64,000 nucleotides of DNA from Siminovitchia sp047228825. GTDB taxonomy: Bacteria; Bacillota; Bacilli; Bacillales; Bacillaceae_C. The stretch spans positions 124,001 to 188,000 of the forward strand of contig NZ_JBFEGN010000002.1 in NCBI RefSeq assembly GCF_047228825.1, read 5' to 3'. Under the pieces are notes generated by a model. It was not told the DNA's origin and ran no database searches. It saw only the letters and a program-made list of their open reading frames with translations. The position numbers and the translations under genes were made by a program. Below are positions 63,985 to 64,000 of the stretch, piece by piece. Numbering within the stretch: the stretch's first letter is position 1; every line of letters starts with the position of its first letter.

Positions 63985-64000
63985 ATGTATGCATTTGAGG
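63985..64000 (+). CDS. Start of a gene cut by the window end
   Basis: ATG behind AAAAAGGAGATG reads MYAFE and runs off the right edge. Confidence 0.4.

Noticed and set aside
1..64000. CRISPR arrays, tRNA or rRNA genes
   Set aside because: No regularly spaced direct repeats with unique spacers, and no cloverleaf sequences, were seen on either strand.

Overview
The window looks like the early, regulatory and replication half of a large SPbeta-like temperate phage (or prophage) of Bacillus. It is AT-rich, and every supported gene lies on the + strand except one transposase remnant. Shine-Dalgarno (SD) sequences are strong (AAGGAG or GAGGTGA). Several proteins match, from memory, the SPbeta order yopP-yopQ-yopR(mrpR), then recombination ATPase, helicase and primase, then yorK (RecJ), yorL (DnaE) and yorM (3D domain). 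No tRNA, rRNA or CRISPR array was seen. The window starts inside one gene and ends inside another. || LAYOUT. 1-14.6 kb: about 45 small, mostly unrecognised genes. Among them are a RelBE-like toxin pair, a MazF toxin with no adjacent antitoxin, a lipoprotein and two HNH endonucleases. Seventeen copies of a fixed-spacing element, ATAACAG-N12-ATCRCT, occur in the window; all but one lie in this region, between genes. 14.6-15.8 kb: a decayed IS200/IS605 element. 16-20 kb: the putative lysis-lysogeny core, with a tyrosine integrase, a YopQ-like protein and an MrpR-like repressor that has a recombinase fold without catalytic residues. 20-28.8 kb: small genes, then a replication module (RuvC-like resolvase, OB-fold ssDNA-binding protein, Sak4-like ATPase, zinc protein, DnaB helicase, DnaG-type primase). 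28.8-33.9 kb: a putative RNA-repair group (Thg1-like and RlaP-like nucleotidyltransferases with two conserved phage proteins). 34-42 kb: small genes, a stand-alone TnpB and an SPFH membrane protein. 42-56 kb: RecJ with its catalytic motif broken by 7 bases, six DNA methyltransferases (one with an intein at the catalytic cysteine), a second TnpB and a third HNH of the same design. 56-61.4 kb: the DnaE polymerase, a 3D-domain protein and a guanylate kinase. 61.4-64 kb: small genes. || HOW IT WORKS TOGETHER. The MrpR-like protein probably controls the element-bearing operons. The replication proteins form a nearly complete phage replisome and recombination set. The methyltransferases have no restriction partners, so they probably protect the phage DNA. 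The load of selfish elements is heavy: four HNH enzymes, one LAGLIDADG intein, three TnpB genes and a solo element-end hairpin. || MOST INTERESTING POINTS. (1) recJ is interrupted inside the motif read DCDGYTS by GAC-TAG-C-GAT just after a stem-loop, which looks like a short translational-bypass (hop) site. (2) Several genes appear to start at ATA, ATT or ATC behind good SD sequences. (3) The operator-like repeat array. (4) A methylase cassette bounded by doubled inverted repeats. (5) The RNA-repair group. All functional statements rest on reading the sequence and on recalled family motifs; no database search was run.
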